Source: Edaphosphingomonas laterariae | GTDB lineage: Bacteria; Pseudomonadota; Alphaproteobacteria; Sphingomonadales; Sphingomonadaceae | Reading direction: 5' to 3' | Length of the DNA stretch: 64,000 nt | NCBI RefSeq assembly: GCF_900188165.1 | Contig: NZ_FZOS01000017.1 | Span: 1-64,000, forward strand | Shown here: positions 1 to 8,860 of the stretch, one piece after another | Layout of the letters: each line of letters starts with the position of its first letter | How positions within the stretch are numbered: the first letter of the stretch is position 1 | Translations under genes and position numbers: made by a program | Notes under the pieces: generated by a model | Told to the model about the DNA's origin: nothing | What the model saw: only the letters and a program-made list of their open reading frames with translations | The model's database searches: none

Positions 1-74
1 CCCGTTACGACAAGCTCGCCGCCAACTTCCTCGGCTTCGTCAAACTCGCCAGCATCATGCTCTGGATCAAATAA
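1..74 (+). mobile_element. IS5-family transposase, C-terminal remnant cut by the window edge
   Basis: The frame that starts at base 3 gives the last 23 residues of a protein beginning RYDKLAANFLGFVKLASIM and ending at TAA (72-74). The RYDK(L)A.NFL..V.LAS pattern is the usual C-terminus of IS5/IS427-group transposases. The rest lies outside the window. A possible IS end is the stretch finishing gaaactgctc at about 133, followed by TAG, but the partner inverted repeat cannot be seen, so the boundary is tentative. The gene next to it (AtuA family) is intact, so the element inserted between genes. Confidence 0.75.
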
Positions 75-166
75 TTAAATCGTCACTACAGCCTAAAGCA
101 TCCGGGCCGACGCTGTAGGATCGGAAACTGCTCTAGCCCGCACTGCCGCGCGACGGGCGGCGCAAG

Positions 167-1957
167 CTAGCGCCGCACCGCCGCCGCGATGGCAGGATCG
201 ACCGGGATCGGGAACTCCATCAGCTGCTGCGCCATCGTCTTGCCCACTGGGTCAAGCCGCGGCGACGCGTTGATGCCGCCAGGCAGCGCGCCGTGGAGCA
301 CGAAGTTCAGCGCCGCGCAGCCGGGCAGGTCATAGCGGTCGACGCGCGGCTCCTGCCCTTCGAACAGGTGGATGAACCAGTCCGCCACGGCAGCCTCGGT
401 CAGCGCGGCGCGGATATAAGGCAGGTAACGCGCCTCGCGCGCGATCACGGCGACGTTGAACAGTTCGCCCTTGTCGCCGCTGCGGCCCCAGGCCAGATCG
501 ATCAGCGGCACCGTCTCGTCGCCCTCGGGCCGCGCCTCGGGGCCGCCCGGCCGATCGAGCGACGCCAGCCGGAAGCCGCCCCGGCTGGATCCTTCCGCCG
601 GCAGCGCGCGGCCGTCGAGCGAGATTTCGGGCTGCACCTCCTGCTTGTCGATCAGGAAGGAAAACAGCCCCGTCATCGGCATGGCGAAGATGGCGAGGTT
701 GAGCGTCGTGCCCTGCGACATCGCCGAAATCGCCATATGCTGTTCGCGCAGAAACAGGTCCACCGGCAGCTTGTCGTCATGCTCGACGATCATCTTGGCG
801 ACCACCTCGCGCGACGGGACGGCACGGGCCCGCGCGCCATATTCGGCCTCGGTGCCGATCGGGATATAATGCGTCGCGCGATAATCGGGCAGGTTGCGAT
901 CACGCAGCATCCGCCGCCCGCGCTCGAACAGCGCATTGGCCTGGCGCTCGGCCTTGGCCGCCGCGTCGATGCCGATCACCGGCTGATAGACGACGCCGCG
1001 CCAGCCATTGTCGTAGGTGACGCACACCTTGTAGCTGTCCGTCGGCGGATGCCCGGTTGCGCCTGAAACGCGCACCCGGTCCGGCCCCACCTGCTCCAGC
1101 CGCACGGTGGAAAAATCGCACGTCACGTCGGGCACATAATAAGCCTGCGGGTCGCTCACTTCATACAGCATCTGTTCGGCAACGGTGCCGACGCTGACCA
1201 GCCCGCCCGTGCCTTGGGGCTTGGTGATGACGATGCTGCCATCGGCATGGCATTCGCCCACCGGGAAACCGATATTCGCCCAGTCGGGCACGTCCTGCCA
1301 GTCGGTGAACGTGCCGCCCGTCACCTGCGCCCCGCATTCGAGCAGGTGGCCCGCCGTCGTCCCCGCGGCCAGCAGGTCCAGATCGTCCGGCCCCCAGCCG
1401 AATTCGTGAATCAGCGCGCCCAGCACCACCGCGCTGTCGACGACGCGGCCGGTGATGACGATATCGGCGCCCTCGTCGAGCAGCCGGGCGATCGGGAATG
1501 CGCCCAGATAGGCGTTGGCGCTGATCACCTTGTCGGGGAAGGGCGCGCCCGAAAACATGTCGGCCGGGGCGGCGGCGCGCACTTCGTCCAGCCGTTCGCG
1601 CAGGTCATCGCCCGCGACCACGCCGATCTTGGGCGCAAAGCCCGCCGCCTTCGCCTTTTCCGCCACCGCCGCCGCCAGTGCGTGCGGATTGACGCCCCCG
1701 GCATTGGCGATCACGCGCACCTTGCGGCCCAGGATTTCGGGCAGGAAGGGGCCGACATGCACGTCCAGGAAATCGCTGCCGAACCCGGCCTGCGGATTGG
1801 CCTGGGCGGCGCGGCCCATCATCCCCATCGAACCTTCGGCCAGATAGTCGAAAATCAGATAATCCAGCCCCGGCACCGCCAGCAGTTGCGGCACCGATAA
1901 CGCGCTGTCGATGGCGAAGGCCGATGCGCCGCCGATGCGAACGATTTTGTCTGTCAC
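167..1957 (-). CDS. AtuA-family protein (DUF1446, acyclic terpene utilisation type)
   Basis: A 596-residue protein with the DUF1446/AtuA domain over about residues 5-450 (early motif VRIGGASAFAIDSA) and a C-terminal AtuA-like ferredoxin-fold domain at about 485-590 (LAWGRSGDKGELFNV). AtuA proteins belong to Pseudomonas acyclic terpene (citronellol/geraniol) breakdown and recur in operons for branched or cyclic acyl-CoAs; their reaction is not settled. I chose the GTG at 1957 because GGAGAGGA lies just upstream and the protein then begins with the family's TDKIVRIGG. An upstream in-frame start adds 19 residues with no family support. It diverges from the TetR gene across a 287-bp gap that holds two dyads, so it is probably controlled by that regulator. 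Confidence 0.88.
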   Translation of the reverse strand: MTDKIVRIGGASAFAIDSALSVPQLLAVPGLDYLIFDYLAEGSMGMMGRAAQANPQAGFGSDFLDVHVGPFLPEILGRKVRVIANAGGVNPHALAAAVAEKAKAAGFAPKIGVVAGDDLRERLDEVRAAAPADMFSGAPFPDKVISANAYLGAFPIARLLDEGADIVITGRVVDSAVVLGALIHEFGWGPDDLDLLAAGTTAGHLLECGAQVTGGTFTDWQDVPDWANIGFPVGECHADGSIVITKPQGTGGLVSVGTVAEQMLYEVSDPQAYYVPDVTCDFSTVRLEQVGPDRVRVSGATGHPPTDSYKVCVTYDNGWRGVVYQPVIGIDAAAKAERQANALFERGRRMLRDRNLPDYRATHYIPIGTEAEYGARARAVPSREVVAKMIVEHDDKLPVDLFLREQHMAISAMSQGTTLNLAIFAMPMTGLFSFLIDKQEVQPEISLDGRALPAEGSSRGGFRLASLDRPGGPEARPEGDETVPLIDLAWGRSGDKGELFNVAVIAREARYLPYIRAALTEAAVADWFIHLFEGQEPRVDRYDLPGCAALNFVLHGALPGGINASPRLDPVGKTMAQQLMEFPIPVDPAIAAAVRR

Positions 1958-2034
1958 GTCTTTATCCTCTCCGTCGGGGCAAGCCTGACGCCGGCCCGCC
2001 CCGTGCGCAACCAATGCGGCGCACCATGACGCAA

Positions 2035-2052
2035 AATCGCAACGACGCGATT
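2035..2052. promoter_or_regulatory. 18-bp dyad in the AtuA/TetR divergent gap
   Basis: Perfect inverted repeat AATCGC-N6-GCGATT. It lies 78 bp before the AtuA GTG, between divergent promoters. Its size suits a TetR-type operator, but no binding evidence exists. Confidence 0.4.
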
Positions 2053-2098
2053 CATTTGCGCCATCCTGCCGACAGATTCGGGCTTTGCGTGTCGCAAA

Positions 2099-2116
2099 AG
2101 TGAATGTAACGTCACT
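2099..2116. promoter_or_regulatory. 18-bp dyad, candidate TetR operator
   Basis: Perfect inverted repeat AGTGA-N8-TCACT in the middle of the 287-bp gap between the AtuA gene and the TetR gene. TetR-family proteins usually bind 15-20 bp dyads in the gap next to their own gene. This is the better placed of the two dyads seen here. Confidence 0.5.
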
Positions 2117-2244
2117 ATCAACTCACTCACCGTCAGGATCCCCCGCGTCCATGCCTTTCCCCTGCCCGCTCGCCATGCTCGACAGCCGCGCGCTGCCGAC
2201 ACATGCGTTGGGCTGAGGCCAGTATTCCAGCGGGGCGAAGCAGC

Positions 2245-2985
2245 ATGTCGGCACGGCAGAACAAGGTGGCGCAGATCGCGCGAACGGTGCGTGTTCCGCG
2301 CACCTCGCGGGGCGAGGCCGCGCGCGAACGGATCAAGGAAGCCGCGCGCGTCGTGTTCAACCGCGTCGGCTATCGCAAGGCGCGGGTGACGGACATCACC
2401 GATGAGGCGCAGGTCGCCTCCGGCCTCTTCTATCGCTATTTCGTCGATCTGCGCGCCATCGCCGCCGAGCTTTCGGGCGAAATGATCGCCAGCTTCCTCG
2501 ACATCGAAGCCCTGCTCGATCCCGCCGCGCCTGATCGCCTGTGGGAAAAACTGCGCGTCCATCACCGCATCCAGACAGCGAACTACATGCGCAACCCCGG
2601 GCTGATGCGCGCCTGGGTGCCGCTATCGGAAGACAGCCCCGAATTCCTCGCCAAATCGCATTCCGATTATCAGCGTTATCTGACCTTCCTTGTCACCGAT
2701 CGCTGGCCGGAACCCAATGAGCCGCGCACCGCCGAACGCGCGCGCCGGCTGATGCTGGGCTATGCCGCGCTCGGCGCGGGCGAAATGCCGCTGGTCGCCT
2801 ATGTCGCCTGGCGCACCAAATCGCTGAAGCCGCTCGATCTGTCGGAAGCCGCGCTCGCCGAATGGATGGCGCTGCTCGCCTACCGCATGTTCACCGGCCG
2901 CGATCCCGATCCCGCCTTGCTCGATCATCGCGACACCATTGCCGCCCTGCCCTTCCTCGAAGGGCTGGGGGGGCCTGCATCCTAG
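2245..2985 (+). CDS. TetR/AcrR-family transcriptional regulator
   Basis: A 246-residue regulator with a TetR N-terminal helix-turn-helix at about residues 20-68 (RERIKEAARVVFNRVGYRKA ... SGLFYRYF) and a divergent ligand-binding C-terminal half. I chose the ATG at 2245 (MSARQNK); the longer frame from 2203 adds 14 residues without typical sequence. It leads a run of acyl-CoA degradation genes on the same strand and faces the AtuA gene. The likely inducer is an acyl-CoA or terpenoid/steroid-type intermediate, inferred only from the neighbours. Confidence 0.9.
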   Translation: MSARQNKVAQIARTVRVPRTSRGEAARERIKEAARVVFNRVGYRKARVTDITDEAQVASGLFYRYFVDLRAIAAELSGEMIASFLDIEALLDPAAPDRLWEKLRVHHRIQTANYMRNPGLMRAWVPLSEDSPEFLAKSHSDYQRYLTFLVTDRWPEPNEPRTAERARRLMLGYAALGAGEMPLVAYVAWRTKSLKPLDLSEAALAEWMALLAYRMFTGRDPDPALLDHRDTIAALPFLEGLGGPAS

Positions 2986-3066
2986 GAGAGAAACCGCCAT
3001 GGCATCCGATCGCGGCCGCTGCGCCGCCTGCCCTGATATGAGGTGGCCCGATATGAGGTTGAGCGC

Positions 3067-4194
3067 ATGAGCTTCATATTCACCGACGAACAGACGATGC
3101 TGCTCGACGCGGCGACCCGTCTTGTCGAGGAAAATGGCGGATCGGCCGCCGTGCGCGCCGCTGGCGCCAGCGATCGCGGCTATGACGCCGCCGTTTGGCA
3201 GCAGATGGTGGAAATGGGCTGGAGCGCGATCGTCGTTCCCGAAGCCCAGGGCGGCCTTGGCCTCGGCCAGGTCGAACTGTCGATCGTCGCGGCGGCCGCC
3301 GGCCGGGCCTTGCTGCCCTCGCCCCTGCTTTCCACCGCGATTGCGGCACGCGCGCTGGTTCTGGCGGGCACGCCCGCGCAGCAGGATCGCTGGCTGCCGC
3401 AGATCGCCGCCGGCGAACTAACCGCCACCGTCGCCCTCACCGGCGTCGAAGGCTGCTATCGCCCCGGCGACGTGGCAGCGACGCTGCGCACCGATGGCGA
3501 CGGCTATCGCCTCGATGGCAGCGCGGGCTTCGTGCTCGACGGGCATGATGCCGGGCTGATCATCGTCGCCGCGAAGCTGGATGGCGAAATCCGTTTCGTC
3601 GCGGTGCCGCGCGGCGAAGCCGGGCTCAGCGCCGAACGGCTGCCCTGGCTCGATATCACCCGCGCCGCCGCCCGGCTCGGCTTCGACAATGTCACCGTGC
3701 CGGCCGATGCCGTGATGGCCGGTGGCCGTTTCGCCGATGTGCTCGCCTTCGCGAATGCGACGCTCGCGGCCGAACAGATGGGCGCCGCCGCCGCCGCGCT
3801 CGACATCACCGTCGATTATGCCAAGCAGCGCGTCCAGTTCGGCCAGCCGATCGGCGCCTTCCAGGCGGTCAAGCACGCGCTTGCCGATCTCGCCCTGCTG
3901 GTCGAAGCCGCCACCTCGGCGGTCTGGTATGCCGCAGCCTGCGCCGATCAGCGGCCTGAGGAGTTCGCCGAGGCCGCCGCCACAGCCAAGCTGATGGCGA
4001 GCGACGCGATCGTGAAATGCTCGGCCGACATGATCCATTATCATGGTGGCATCGGCTACACCTGGGAACACGACGCCCACCTCTATTTCCGTCGCGGGCG
4101 CACGTCCGCCAGCCTGTTCGGCGATGCCGACGCCCAGACCAAAATCATCGCCGACGCGATCGGCCTCGGCGCGGAGACCAACGATGCGGCTTGA
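3067..4194 (+). CDS. acyl-CoA dehydrogenase, first of a pair
   Basis: A 375-residue FAD-dependent acyl-CoA dehydrogenase. The N-terminal helical domain starts SFIFTDEQTMLLD, a beta domain lies at about 120-215, and the C-terminal helical domain carries HYHGGIGYTWEHDAHLYFRR near residue 325, where the glutamate after GYTW is the usual base in this subgroup. The start is ATG 3067, after GAGGTTGAGCGC. Its last bases overlap the start of the next dehydrogenase by 11 bp. Adjacent, translationally coupled dehydrogenases of different subgroups often form alpha2beta2 enzymes, as in steroid side-chain breakdown; I infer the same here. The substrate is unknown. Confidence 0.9.
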   Translation: MSFIFTDEQTMLLDAATRLVEENGGSAAVRAAGASDRGYDAAVWQQMVEMGWSAIVVPEAQGGLGLGQVELSIVAAAAGRALLPSPLLSTAIAARALVLAGTPAQQDRWLPQIAAGELTATVALTGVEGCYRPGDVAATLRTDGDGYRLDGSAGFVLDGHDAGLIIVAAKLDGEIRFVAVPRGEAGLSAERLPWLDITRAAARLGFDNVTVPADAVMAGGRFADVLAFANATLAAEQMGAAAAALDITVDYAKQRVQFGQPIGAFQAVKHALADLALLVEAATSAVWYAAACADQRPEEFAEAAATAKLMASDAIVKCSADMIHYHGGIGYTWEHDAHLYFRRGRTSASLFGDADAQTKIIADAIGLGAETNDAA

Positions 4195-5362
4195 TTTCAC
4201 TCCCGAGCAGGAAGCCTTCCGCGCTGAAGTGCGCACCTGGCTCGATGCGCAGCTGTCCGGCGAATTCGCCCATATTCGCGAGATCCAGGGGATCAGCGAG
4301 GGTGCCGAGCAGCGTTTCCCGTGGGAACGCCATCTCGGCCGCGCCGGCTGGAACCAATTGTCCTGGCCCAAGGCCTTCGGCGGGCGCGAAGCGAACCTGT
4401 TCGAACAGGTGATCTTCCACGAGGAATATGCCCGCTCGGGCGCGCCCGGCCGGCTCAGCCATGTCGGTCTCGAACTGGTCGCGCCGACGATCATGGCCTT
4501 CGGCAATGACGAACAGCGCCAGCGTTTCCTGAAGCCGACCGCCGAGGTCGAGATCATCTGGGCGCAGCTCTTTTCCGAACCCAATGCCGGGTCCGACCTC
4601 GCCAACGTCCAGACCCGCGCGCGGCTGGAGGATCGCCCCGGCGGCCAGGTCTGGGTGCTCGAAGGTCAGAAGATCTGGAGCTCCTTCGCCCAATATTCGC
4701 AATGGGGCATGGCGCTGGTCCGCACCGAGCCGGGCAGCGTCGGCTCCAAGGGTCTGTCGATGCTGCTCATCCCGCTCGATGCCAAGGGTGTCGATATCCG
4801 CCCGATCCGCCAGATGAGCGGCGGCAGCAGCTTCAACGAGGTGTTCCTCGACGGTGCCGAAACCGCTGCCGCCAACGTGCTCGGCGCGGCGGGTGAAGGC
4901 TGGAAGGTGGCGATGGGCACGCTGACGTTCGAGCGCGGGGTTTCCACGCTCGGCCAGCAGATGGGCTTCCGCAACGAGCTCGATCATATCCTCCGCGTCG
5001 CGAAGGAAAATGGCGCCGCGCGCAACCCCGGCATCGCCAAGCGGCTGGCCCGCGCGCAGGCCGAACTGCGCACCATGCGCTATACGGCGCTGCGCATGCT
5101 CGGCGGTTCGGGGCTCAGCCTCGCGGGGCTCACCTACAAGCTCTATTATACCAGCTGGCACCAGCGGCTGGGCGAACTGGCAATGGACGTGCTTGGCCCG
5201 GCAGGCGAAATCGCCGTGCCCGGCAGTGACGCCTATCGCCTGCAGAAGATGTATCTAGAATCGCGTTCCGATTCGATCTGGGCGGGCACGAGCCAGATTC
5301 AGCGCAATATCATCGCCGAACGCGGCCTGGGCCTGCCCCGGGAAGGCAAAGCGGCGAGATAA
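4184..5362 (+). CDS. acyl-CoA dehydrogenase, second of a pair
   Basis: A 392-residue acyl-CoA dehydrogenase beginning MRLDFTPEQEAFRAEVRTWL. FAD/substrate segments include LFSEPNAGSDLANVQTRA (about residues 128-145), and the C-terminus has the family pattern SIWAGTSQIQRNIIAERGLG. The start at 4184 overlaps the previous gene's end, showing coupling; frames opening further upstream lie inside that gene. Together with its neighbour, the ligase and the two SDRs, it fits alpha-beta desaturation in a beta-oxidation-like route for a bulky acyl-CoA. The exact substrate cannot be read from sequence. Confidence 0.92.
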   Translation: MRLDFTPEQEAFRAEVRTWLDAQLSGEFAHIREIQGISEGAEQRFPWERHLGRAGWNQLSWPKAFGGREANLFEQVIFHEEYARSGAPGRLSHVGLELVAPTIMAFGNDEQRQRFLKPTAEVEIIWAQLFSEPNAGSDLANVQTRARLEDRPGGQVWVLEGQKIWSSFAQYSQWGMALVRTEPGSVGSKGLSMLLIPLDAKGVDIRPIRQMSGGSSFNEVFLDGAETAAANVLGAAGEGWKVAMGTLTFERGVSTLGQQMGFRNELDHILRVAKENGAARNPGIAKRLARAQAELRTMRYTALRMLGGSGLSLAGLTYKLYYTSWHQRLGELAMDVLGPAGEIAVPGSDAYRLQKMYLESRSDSIWAGTSQIQRNIIAERGLGLPREGKAAR

Positions 5363-5373
5363 TAGGAGAGAGC

Positions 5374-7002
5374 ATGACCGATCCGTTGATCGTGGCGCTG
5401 ACCGCGCCGGGGGCGCCGCACGAAATCGAGGACATCATCGTCCGCGGCGTCGCCATGCGCGGCTTCCGCCACGGCCCGAAGACCTTGGCGGAGCTTTACG
5501 CCGCCGCCCGCCAGCATGGTGATCGCGATTTCGTCGTCTATGGCGAAGAGCGGCTGAACTTTGACGCCTTCTTCGCGCGGGTCGGCGCGATGGCGGCCTT
5601 GCTGCAGGATCGGCTGGGCGATACCGCCGGCACGCATGTCGCCATCGCGATGCGCAACCGGCCGGACTGGATGGCGGCGTTCGTCGCCATCACCGGGCTC
5701 GGCGGCGTCGCCGTGCTGGTCAACAGCCGGGGAACCGGGCCGGAAATGGCCGCCGCGATCGACGATGCCGAATGCCAGCTGGTGATCGCCGATACGCCGC
5801 GCGCCGCGGCACTGCGCGATGCGGGGCTCGGCGCCGACCGGCTGTTCGATGTCGATGCCGGTCCGCTGCCCGAAGATCGCGGCTTCACGCCCGTCGCGAT
5901 CGATCCCGATGCCGACGCGGTGATCATGTTCACCACCGGCACCTCGGGCATGCCCAAGGGCGCCTGCCTCACCCATCGCAGCCTGACGCAGGGGATCGCG
6001 ACGACGATCTTCTCGCGCGCCTTCGTCGGCGCCAAGGCGATGGCGGGGATGGACCCGGAGGTGATCAAGGCCTTGTCGGCGATCCAGCCGACCGTGCTCA
6101 ACGCCTTCCCGCTCTTCCACATCTCGGGCTGCGCGTCGGATTTCCTCAACAACCTGCTGGTCGGCGGCAAGGTCGTCATCATGCAAAAGTGGAGCGGGAT
6201 CGACGCGCTCGATCTCATCCAGCGCGAACGCGTCACCGGCATGTCGGGCTCACCCGCCATGCTGTGGGATCTCGTCCGCGTCCATGAAGGGAAGCATGAC
6301 CTGTCGTCGCTGATGGCGCTCGGCATCGGCGGGCAGGCGCTGCCGCCGCCGCTCTTCGCCGATATCCGCGCGATGTTCCCTTATGCCGGCTTCGGCGTCG
6401 GCTTCGGCCAGACCGAAACGGCGGGCACCGTCTGCGCCGCGTCGACCGCCGATCTCGTCCAGCGGCCGGGCACGTCGGGCAGCGTCGTGCCGGTCGCCCA
6501 GGTCCGCATCGTCGACGATGAGGGCCGCGACCTGCCGGCCGGCGAAGCGGGTGAAATCGTCATCCGCGCGCCGATGGTGGCGCGCGGCTACTGGAACCGG
6601 CCGGACGAAACCGCCCGCGTGTTCAGCGACGGCTGGGTCGCCACCGGCGATGTCGGCTATCTCGATAACGAGAATTATCTCTTCGTCGTCGATCGCAAGA
6701 AGGACATCATCATTTCGGGCGGCGAAAATATCGCCTGCTCCGAAGTGGAGTTCGCCGCGCTGGCCGAACCGCAGGTCGCCGATGCGGCCGCCTTCGGCCT
6801 GCCCGATGACCGGATGGGCGAACGCGTCGTCCTCGCCGTCGCGCCCAAGCCGGGCATGACGATCGATGCCGACGGGCTGAAGGCCGCGATGGCCGGCAAG
6901 CTCGCCCAGCACAAGGTGCCGACGGATATCCGCGTGATGGCCGAACTGCCCCGCAACCATATGGGCAAACTCGATCGCAAGGCGCTCCGCGCGGCGGGCT
7001 GA
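5374..7002 (+). CDS. AMP-dependent acyl-CoA synthetase/ligase
   Basis: A 542-residue class I adenylate-forming enzyme. Visible core motifs are the phosphate loop FTTGTSGMPKG (about 185-195), GFGQTETAG (about 344), TGDVGYLD (about 424), DRKKDIIISGGENI (about 436) and the C-terminal catalytic lysine in HMGKLDRKA (K532). It activates a carboxylic acid to its CoA thioester through an acyl-AMP. It starts 11 bp after the second dehydrogenase, with AGGAGAGAGC before the ATG. It probably supplies the thioester for the two dehydrogenases. A terminator-like hairpin follows at 7015, so it looks like the last gene of this transcript. Confidence 0.92.
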   Translation: MTDPLIVALTAPGAPHEIEDIIVRGVAMRGFRHGPKTLAELYAAARQHGDRDFVVYGEERLNFDAFFARVGAMAALLQDRLGDTAGTHVAIAMRNRPDWMAAFVAITGLGGVAVLVNSRGTGPEMAAAIDDAECQLVIADTPRAAALRDAGLGADRLFDVDAGPLPEDRGFTPVAIDPDADAVIMFTTGTSGMPKGACLTHRSLTQGIATTIFSRAFVGAKAMAGMDPEVIKALSAIQPTVLNAFPLFHISGCASDFLNNLLVGGKVVIMQKWSGIDALDLIQRERVTGMSGSPAMLWDLVRVHEGKHDLSSLMALGIGGQALPPPLFADIRAMFPYAGFGVGFGQTETAGTVCAASTADLVQRPGTSGSVVPVAQVRIVDDEGRDLPAGEAGEIVIRAPMVARGYWNRPDETARVFSDGWVATGDVGYLDNENYLFVVDRKKDIIISGGENIACSEVEFAALAEPQVADAAAFGLPDDRMGERVVLAVAPKPGMTIDADGLKAAMAGKLAQHKVPTDIRVMAELPRNHMGKLDRKALRAAG

Positions 7003-7014
7003 TCCTCCTTTCCG

Positions 7015-7047
7015 GCGGGCGGCGTATCGGCGCCGCCCGCACCTTTT
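7015..7047 (+). terminator. rho-independent terminator after the acyl-CoA ligase
   Basis: Perfect 10-bp stem GCGGGCGGCG / CGCCGCCCGC with a 6-base loop (TATCGG), followed by ACCTTTT. It lies 12 bp after the ligase stop and separates the TetR-dehydrogenase-ligase unit from the SDR pair. Confidence 0.7.
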
Positions 7048-7158
7048 CCCTACCCCCGACACTTAATGGCCCTTCTGCGAACGGCCCCGTCCAAGTGGCG
7101 GTGGTGGCCGCTTGCAGCGCCCGCTAACCATGGCCCGATAATATCGGGAGAGGTTTGC

Positions 7159-7920
7159 ATGGCACATGATTTCACCGGCAAGGTCGCGCTCGTCACGGGC
7201 GCCGGCGGCGGCATCGGCCGCGCCACGGCCGAAGCGCTGGCGGCGGCCGGGGCCAGCGTCGTGGTTGGCGACGTGTCGGCCAAGGGCGGCGAGGAAACCG
7301 TCGCGCTGATCGCGGCCAAGGGCGGCAAGGCGAGCTTCGTGCGCTGCGATGTTTCGCAGGAAGCCGATGTCGCGGCGATCGTCGATCATGCCGTCAGCAC
7401 CTATGGCCAGCTCGACATCGCGGTGAACAATGCCGGCGTCGATCCCGAAGTCGCGCCTGCCGCGCAGTGGAAGCTGGAGGATTTCGATCGCATCCACGCC
7501 ATCAACACGCGCGGCGTGTTCCTGTGCATGAAGGCGGAAATCGCGGCGATGCAGAAGGCCGGCGGCGGCGCCATCATCAATGTCGGCTCGTTCGCGTCGG
7601 TTTCCGGCGTCGTCAACAAGCCGGCCTATACCGCCAGCAAGCATGCCGTGCTCGGCCTCACCCGCGCGGCCGCGCTGCAATATGGCCGCGAAGGCATCCG
7701 CATCAACGCGGTCTGCCCGGGCGGGGTGAAAACCGCGATCCTGGTCGATAATGTCGGCACCTCGGCCGAAGCCGAAGCCGCCGTCGCCGCCGCCCACCCG
7801 ATCGGCCGTGCCGGCGAATCGCAGGACATCGCCGAAGCGATCCTGTGGCTCGCCTCGCCGGCATCGGGCTTCGTGCTCGGCCACGGCCTCGTCATCGATG
7901 GTGGCCTGTCGGCCCAGTAA
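7159..7920 (+). CDS. SDR-family oxidoreductase (glucose/ribitol dehydrogenase type)
   Basis: A 253-residue classical short-chain dehydrogenase. The nucleotide motif TGAGGGIG is at 13-20, NNAG near 92, a serine near 144, and the catalytic YTASK has Y157 and K161. GGGAGAGG precedes the ATG at 7159; a longer open frame from 7066 adds 31 residues of poor quality. It runs straight into a second SDR (13-bp gap). In this setting it probably oxidises a hydroxyacyl or alcohol intermediate with NAD(P). The substrate is unassigned. Confidence 0.9.
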   Translation: MAHDFTGKVALVTGAGGGIGRATAEALAAAGASVVVGDVSAKGGEETVALIAAKGGKASFVRCDVSQEADVAAIVDHAVSTYGQLDIAVNNAGVDPEVAPAAQWKLEDFDRIHAINTRGVFLCMKAEIAAMQKAGGGAIINVGSFASVSGVVNKPAYTASKHAVLGLTRAAALQYGREGIRINAVCPGGVKTAILVDNVGTSAEAEAAVAAAHPIGRAGESQDIAEAILWLASPASGFVLGHGLVIDGGLSAQ

Positions 7921-7933
7921 GGAGGGACGCGCC

Positions 7934-8779
7934 ATGACCAAGCTGTTGAGCGGCAAGACCGCTTTCGTCACCGGTGGCAGCGGCGGCATCGGCTCGGCTT
8001 CGGCCAAACTGCTGCTGCAGGACGGCGCCGAAGTGCTGCTGATGGGCCGGCGGATCGACGCGCTTGAAGCCACGCGCGCGCGGCTGATCGACGAGGTTCC
8101 CGGCGCCCGCATCGCGCTGCATGCCGGCGATGCCGGTCAGCAGGCCGATGTCGAGGCGGGGCTGGACAAGGCCGTCGCGATGAGCGGCCGGCTCGACATC
8201 CTCGTCCCCACCGTCGGCGGCGGCGGCTTCAAGCCGCTGTTGATGCATGATGCGGATTCGTTCCGGGCGGAGCTGGATTACAACATCATCACCGCCTTCC
8301 TTGCGGTGCGCTACGGCGTTCCGCGGATGAAGGACGGCGGCACGATCGTGCTGATCTCGTCGACGGCCGCGATCATGCCCTTCCCCTGGCTCGGCGCCTA
8401 TTGCACCGCCAAGGGCGGGCTCGAACAGTTCCTGCGCACCGCCGCCGATGAACTGGGCAGCGCCAATGTCCGCATCAACGCGATCCGGCCGGGCATGACG
8501 AAGAGCGATGCCACCGGCCCGATGTTCGACAATCCCGATGTGATCCAGCCGTTCATCGATCAGATGCCGCTGGGCCGCGCGGGCATGCCGGACGATATTG
8601 CGCGCGGCGTCCGCTTCCTCGCCGGCCCTGAATCGGGCTGGGTAACGGGGCAGAGCTTCGCGGTCGATGGCGGCCACGAACTGCGCCGCAATCCCGATCT
8701 CACCAATGTCGCGCGCGCCATCTTCGGCGATGCCGCGATCGATGCGGTGCAACAGGGCAGGGAAGCCCCGGCCGCCTGA
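7934..8779 (+). CDS. SDR-family oxidoreductase
   Basis: A 281-residue short-chain dehydrogenase paired with the one before it. The Rossmann motif TGGSGGIG is at 13-20 and the active-site YCTAK at 156-160; the C-terminal segment is longer than in the first SDR and ends RNPDLTNVARAIF.... The ribosome site GGAGGG precedes the ATG at 7934. Being a sequence-divergent tandem copy, it probably acts on a different intermediate of the same pathway. Function beyond NAD(P)-dependent oxidoreductase is inference. Confidence 0.9.
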   Translation: MTKLLSGKTAFVTGGSGGIGSASAKLLLQDGAEVLLMGRRIDALEATRARLIDEVPGARIALHAGDAGQQADVEAGLDKAVAMSGRLDILVPTVGGGGFKPLLMHDADSFRAELDYNIITAFLAVRYGVPRMKDGGTIVLISSTAAIMPFPWLGAYCTAKGGLEQFLRTAADELGSANVRINAIRPGMTKSDATGPMFDNPDVIQPFIDQMPLGRAGMPDDIARGVRFLAGPESGWVTGQSFAVDGGHELRRNPDLTNVARAIFGDAAIDAVQQGREAPAA

Positions 8780-8808
8780 TCGCCGGCCTGATCGGCCGGC
8801 CAACGGCA

Positions 8809-8840
8809 TGGCCCACGCCCCAATATGCGGGCGTGGGCCA
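8809..8840. terminator. strong hairpin between convergent genes
   Basis: Perfect 12-bp stem TGGCCCACGCCC / GGGCGTGGGCCA with an 8-base loop. It sits between the ends of the second SDR (+) and the globin gene (-). It lacks a clear T run on either strand, so termination is likely but not certain. Confidence 0.5.
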
Positions 8841-8860
8841 CACCGTGTTACAGGCGGGTG

